Source: Acidihalobacter_A sp037381185 (lineage in GTDB: Bacteria; Pseudomonadota; Gammaproteobacteria; DSM-5130; Acidihalobacteraceae). Taken from it: a DNA stretch of 64,000 bases. The DNA lies in the NCBI RefSeq assembly GCF_037381185.1, contig NZ_JARRQY010000025.1:1-64000 (forward strand), in the 5' to 3' direction. Both the position numbers and the translations under genes were made by a program. The notes beneath the pieces were generated by a model. It did not search any database. It was not told the DNA's origin and saw only the letters and a program-made list of their open reading frames with translations. Below, in pieces: positions 63,511 through 64,000 of the stretch (position 1 is its first letter; each line of letters opens with the position of its first letter).

Positions 63511-64000
63511 ATGGCCCGCCGCATCCTCGTCACGAACGCGCTCCCCTACGCCAACGGCCCGCTTCATCTCGGTCACATGCTCGGCTACATCCAGGCCGAC
63601 ACCTGGGTGCGCTTCCAGCGCATGCGCGGCCACGAGGTCTACTACGTCTGCGCCGACGACACCCACGGCACGCCGATCATGCTGCGCGCTCGCAACGAGG
63701 GCATCGATCCCGAGGCGCTGATCGCCCGCATGGGCGCCGAACACGCCTGCGACTTCGCCGATTTCGGCATCGACTTCAACAACTACCACTCGACCCACTC
63801 GGAGGAGAACCGCCACTTCGCCGAGCTGATCTACACCCGTCTGCGCGACGCCGGCCACATCGCACGCCGCGACGTCGAGCAGGCTTACGACCCTGAAGCG
63901 GGGATGTTCCTGCCCGATCGCTTCATCAAGGGCAGCTGCCCGCGCTGCGGCGCCGAGGACCAGTACGGCGACTCCTGCGAAGTCTGCGGCGCCACCTACG
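63511..64000 (+). CDS. metG: Methionyl-tRNA synthetase (partial, C-terminus off window)
   Basis: The first 163 residues are present. The class I signature HLGH lies at 19-22. The zinc knuckle C143, C146, C156, C159 (CPRCGAEDQYGDSCEVCG) matches the E. coli type spacing. The KMSKS loop lies beyond the window. The enzyme charges tRNA-Met and initiator tRNA. The ATG follows AAGAAGG. Confidence 0.96.
   Translation, partial: MARRILVTNALPYANGPLHLGHMLGYIQADTWVRFQRMRGHEVYYVCADDTHGTPIMLRARNEGIDPEALIARMGAEHACDFADFGIDFNNYHSTHSEENRHFAELIYTRLRDAGHIARRDVEQAYDPEAGMFLPDRFIKGSCPRCGAEDQYGDSCEVCGATY

Overview
The window is GC-rich (roughly 60-65 percent by eye), densely coded DNA from a proteobacterial chromosome. 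It is most likely a gammaproteobacterium with a sulfur-oxidising or sulfur-handling lifestyle. The evidence is a large sulfur-transfer operon, the neighbourhood metG - mrp - dcd (metG and mrp are neighbours in many Gammaproteobacteria), sigma-54 and FliA type promoters, and a chemotaxis receptor. I cannot name the species from sequence alone. No tRNA, rRNA, CRISPR array, intact insertion sequence or phage gene was seen.

Layout. (1) 1-12380: phosphonate island. phnF is divergent from the C-P lyase genes phnG-H-I-J-K-L-M, followed by a 2-aminoethylphosphonate ABC transporter (phnS-T-U-V), a PhnZ-like HD protein and a 2H-phosphoesterase-like protein. The C-P lyase operon is split by two spacers, one of them a 0.75 kb inverted pair of repeat units. 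No phnN or phnP is present in the window. (2) 12381-15180: two membrane-associated GTPases. (3) 15328-20901: a tightly packed twelve-gene minus-strand operon for sulfur uptake and relay (two YeeE/YedE halves, TusA, small membrane proteins, two rhodaneses, DsrE-like proteins, a c-type cytochrome). It starts at a near-consensus sigma-54 promoter with upstream dyads. (4) 21078-24795: the likely controller of that operon, a sigma-54 activator, a histidine kinase and a PhnD-like periplasmic binding protein. (5) 24810-28230: an OmpR-type regulator with a kinase whose ATPase domain is cut short, a lone Rieske protein, and a divergent cytochrome b561. (6) 28466-31554: secreted acid phosphatase/phospholipase C family protein and a MauG-like dihaem protein, ending at a classic terminator.

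(7) 31760-40255: a DctB/DctD-like pair and a branched-chain-amino-acid-type ABC transporter. The transporter has a textbook -24/-12 promoter and two identical-arm inverted repeats 33 bp apart. (8) 40366-40956: tag. (9) 41174-49113: an IclR-controlled catabolic cluster (TRAP transporter, DapA-family aldolase, FucI-like isomerase, FGGY kinase), next to lutABC (49127-51944) for L-lactate oxidation. Together they look like a route from an unidentified sugar acid or similar compound to central metabolism. (10) 52120-57288: divergent NRAMP-family transporter with a Fur-box-like site, GST, a membrane protein and TetR regulator with paired operators, and a chemotaxis receptor with a FliA promoter. (11) 57466-64000: amt, a Sel1-like protein, dcd, mrp, a polar-amino-acid ABC transporter inserted between mrp and metG, and the start of metG.

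The strongest candidates for something undescribed are the sigma-54-driven sulfur operon with its own binding-protein/kinase/activator module, and the IclR/TRAP/isomerase/kinase/aldolase/Lut pathway.
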